The notes under the pieces were generated by a model. It had not been told where the DNA came from and searched no databases. It saw only the letters and a program-made list of their open reading frames with translations. A stretch of DNA of 64,000 nucleotides, from contig NZ_JBNPXI010000009.1 in assembly GCF_050433385.1 (NCBI RefSeq), positions 62,001 to 126,000 on the forward strand. The letters are read 5' to 3'. Position 1 is the stretch's first letter. The number at the start of each line of letters is the position of its first letter. The DNA comes from Brassicibacter mesophilus. Lineage in GTDB: Bacteria > Bacillota > Clostridia > Tissierellales > Proteiniboraceae. The translations under genes were made by a program, and so were the position numbers. Positions 62,838-64,000 of this stretch are shown in pieces.

Positions 62838-62876
62838 TATTGTTTTTATATAAACATTATATAATTAATATATGCA
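62838..62876 (-). promoter_or_regulatory. GTT-N8-AAC promoter with TGCATA
   Basis: Minus strand GTGCATATATTAATTATATA then ATGTTTATATAAAAAC; drives 61940. Confidence 0.6.
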
Positions 62877-62940
62877 CCTTTTGCCTTGATATAATTATTA
62901 GGGACTACATTTAAGACAAGTTTTTAAGCATTTCAAACAA

Positions 62941-63915
62941 TTATTCTATATCTACATTTTCAAAATCGGGATCAGCTTCAAATTTAGGCACTGGATAATT
63001 CTTTTCTCTATGCAGTTTATCATGAACCTTCTGTTCTTCTAAACGAATTCTATTTTTAGTTGCTGTTTCTATTGTATTAATATCAAATTCTTTTTGGTTC
63101 AAAAGCTCTTTTAATTCTTTAATTTCTTTTTCCTTCTCATTAATAAGTTTGGTTAATTTATAATTCTTACCTTCCAATAAGTTAATCTCTTTCCCTTTCT
63201 CTAATAGATTTTCTCGACTAGATTTATTAAGTTCTCTCAGAACTTCAATTTTTTTATCCGAATCTGTTTTACCTGTCTTTGATTTGATTAATTCATTTTT
63301 TATTTGCAATTCTTTATCAAGACTAACAACCTTCTTTTGTTGAAAATTGAACTTTTCTTCTATCTTATTCATTAATTCTTCGGTAAAAATAATATCATTG
63401 ATTGAATTTCCTTTCCTAGCTAGACTATTTGCTCTACCATTAAAAGACCTTTCTTTCCATCTAAGATTTATGTCATTAAATTTACTTATCAGGTTTTCTA
63501 ATTTCTCGTATTTGCCTTGTTTATTATTTAATGATCTAATAACTCTTTCGTTATCACCATAAATGATAATTTTTGTGTTTTCATTATCTGTCCACTTAGA
63601 TTTATCTAAAAATAATAACATTCGATATAACCCTTCAACTGTTGCCATACTTAATGCTGTTTGATTGTCTAAATCTTTAAATGATCCAAGCTGGCGATAT
63701 TGTTTCCATAATACTTTATTTTTTGGCTCTACCCATCCTTCTTCATTAATACAAGGTTCAACTAACCCCTTATAAATTATCCCTCCAAAGGCTACCCTTA
63801 AATCAATATACTCGAATATCTCATCTTCTGAAAAACCTAACCTTATCAAATTATTATAATACCTACATTGACCACTCTCATCTATGAATCCTGTTACTAC
63901 CTCTATGTTTTTCAT
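62941..63915 (-). CDS. RNase H-like protein with coiled-coil tail
   Basis: 324 residues. N-terminal ~175 residues follow the RNase H fold: TGFIDESGQCRY (first Asp), ATVEGLYRMLLFLD (Glu), KIIIYGDNERVIRSLN (Asp), WKERSFNGRANSLARKG (final His/Asp-type position, here Asn). A ~130-residue coiled coil and an acidic tail follow. It may cut or bind RNA-DNA hybrids, for example at a plasmid primer or transfer origin; the changed last acidic residue leaves activity uncertain. Behind AGGAGGAAAG. Confidence 0.65.
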   Translation of the reverse strand: MKNIEVVTGFIDESGQCRYYNNLIRLGFSEDEIFEYIDLRVAFGGIIYKGLVEPCINEEGWVEPKNKVLWKQYRQLGSFKDLDNQTALSMATVEGLYRMLLFLDKSKWTDNENTKIIIYGDNERVIRSLNNKQGKYEKLENLISKFNDINLRWKERSFNGRANSLARKGNSINDIIFTEELMNKIEEKFNFQQKKVVSLDKELQIKNELIKSKTGKTDSDKKIEVLRELNKSSRENLLEKGKEINLLEGKNYKLTKLINEKEKEIKELKELLNQKEFDINTIETATKNRIRLEEQKVHDKLHREKNYPVPKFEADPDFENVDIE

Positions 63916-64000
63916 AGTCTTTCCTCCTCTCGTTTTTTAGTTTAAAAATAAATGTTGTATCACCATCATGATATGCATCACTCTTTAGTTATATAAATAC

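Overview
This window is strongly AT-rich DNA from a low-GC, endospore-forming Firmicute, most likely of the Clostridia. Three things point there: a Spo0E-like phosphatase gene, a secreted copper-amine-oxidase-N-type domain protein, and AGGAGG-type ribosome binding sites before almost every gene. I see no rRNA, tRNA, CRISPR array or core metabolic gene. The mix of ParA/small ParB, an ArdC antirestriction protein, DUF2958, RadC, an apparently solitary adenine methyltransferase, a RelE toxin pair and several Gram-positive type IV secretion (T4SS) parts fits a large conjugative plasmid or similar element. The main secretion ATPases, coupling protein and relaxase are not recognisable here and presumably lie outside the window.

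Layout. About 0-5 kb (minus strand): PD-(D/E)XK nuclease plus HEPN pair, Spo0E-like gene, DUF4116-like gene, partition operon. 5.1-7.6 kb: a gene-poor stretch full of stem-loops and AT repeats, with two outward promoters but almost no ORFs. 7.6-9.0 kb (plus strand): a probable ADP-ribosyltransferase and a small gene behind a structured leader. 9-38 kb (minus): secreted and membrane proteins including VirB6/TrbL-like and VirB2-like proteins, ArdC and many small unknown genes. 31.5-33.0 kb: a non-coding block with iteron-like repeats, G-tracts and a 340-base multi-helix element inside an 18-bp inverted repeat. 33-43 kb: membrane proteins, toxin-antitoxin, a cluster of small accessory genes, RadC. 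44-53 kb: a giant T4SS hydrolase (transglycosylase-like plus M23) and secreted proteins, two of which share a recently duplicated domain. 53-64 kb: DNA methyltransferase, a possible replication protein, a viroplasmin-like protein, three tandem leader-gene-terminator cassettes, a coiled-coil plus-strand gene and an RNase H-like protein.

The strongest unexplained signals are regulatory. (1) About 26 promoters across the window share TATAAW directly followed by GTT-N8-AAC, with the 8-base spacing kept almost everywhere, often downstream of TGCATA. This suggests one element-wide regulator or a dedicated promoter class. (2) A second set of genes carries the 18-bp palindrome ATTCYRTTWWAAYRGAAT instead. 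(3) Three unrelated small genes at 57-59.8 kb each sit behind the same ~240-base leader RNA, whose helices are kept by paired changes between copies. (4) The 32.4-33.0 kb element folds into at least nine helices and codes for nothing convincing. Together these suggest an element run by its own transcription signals and structured RNAs.
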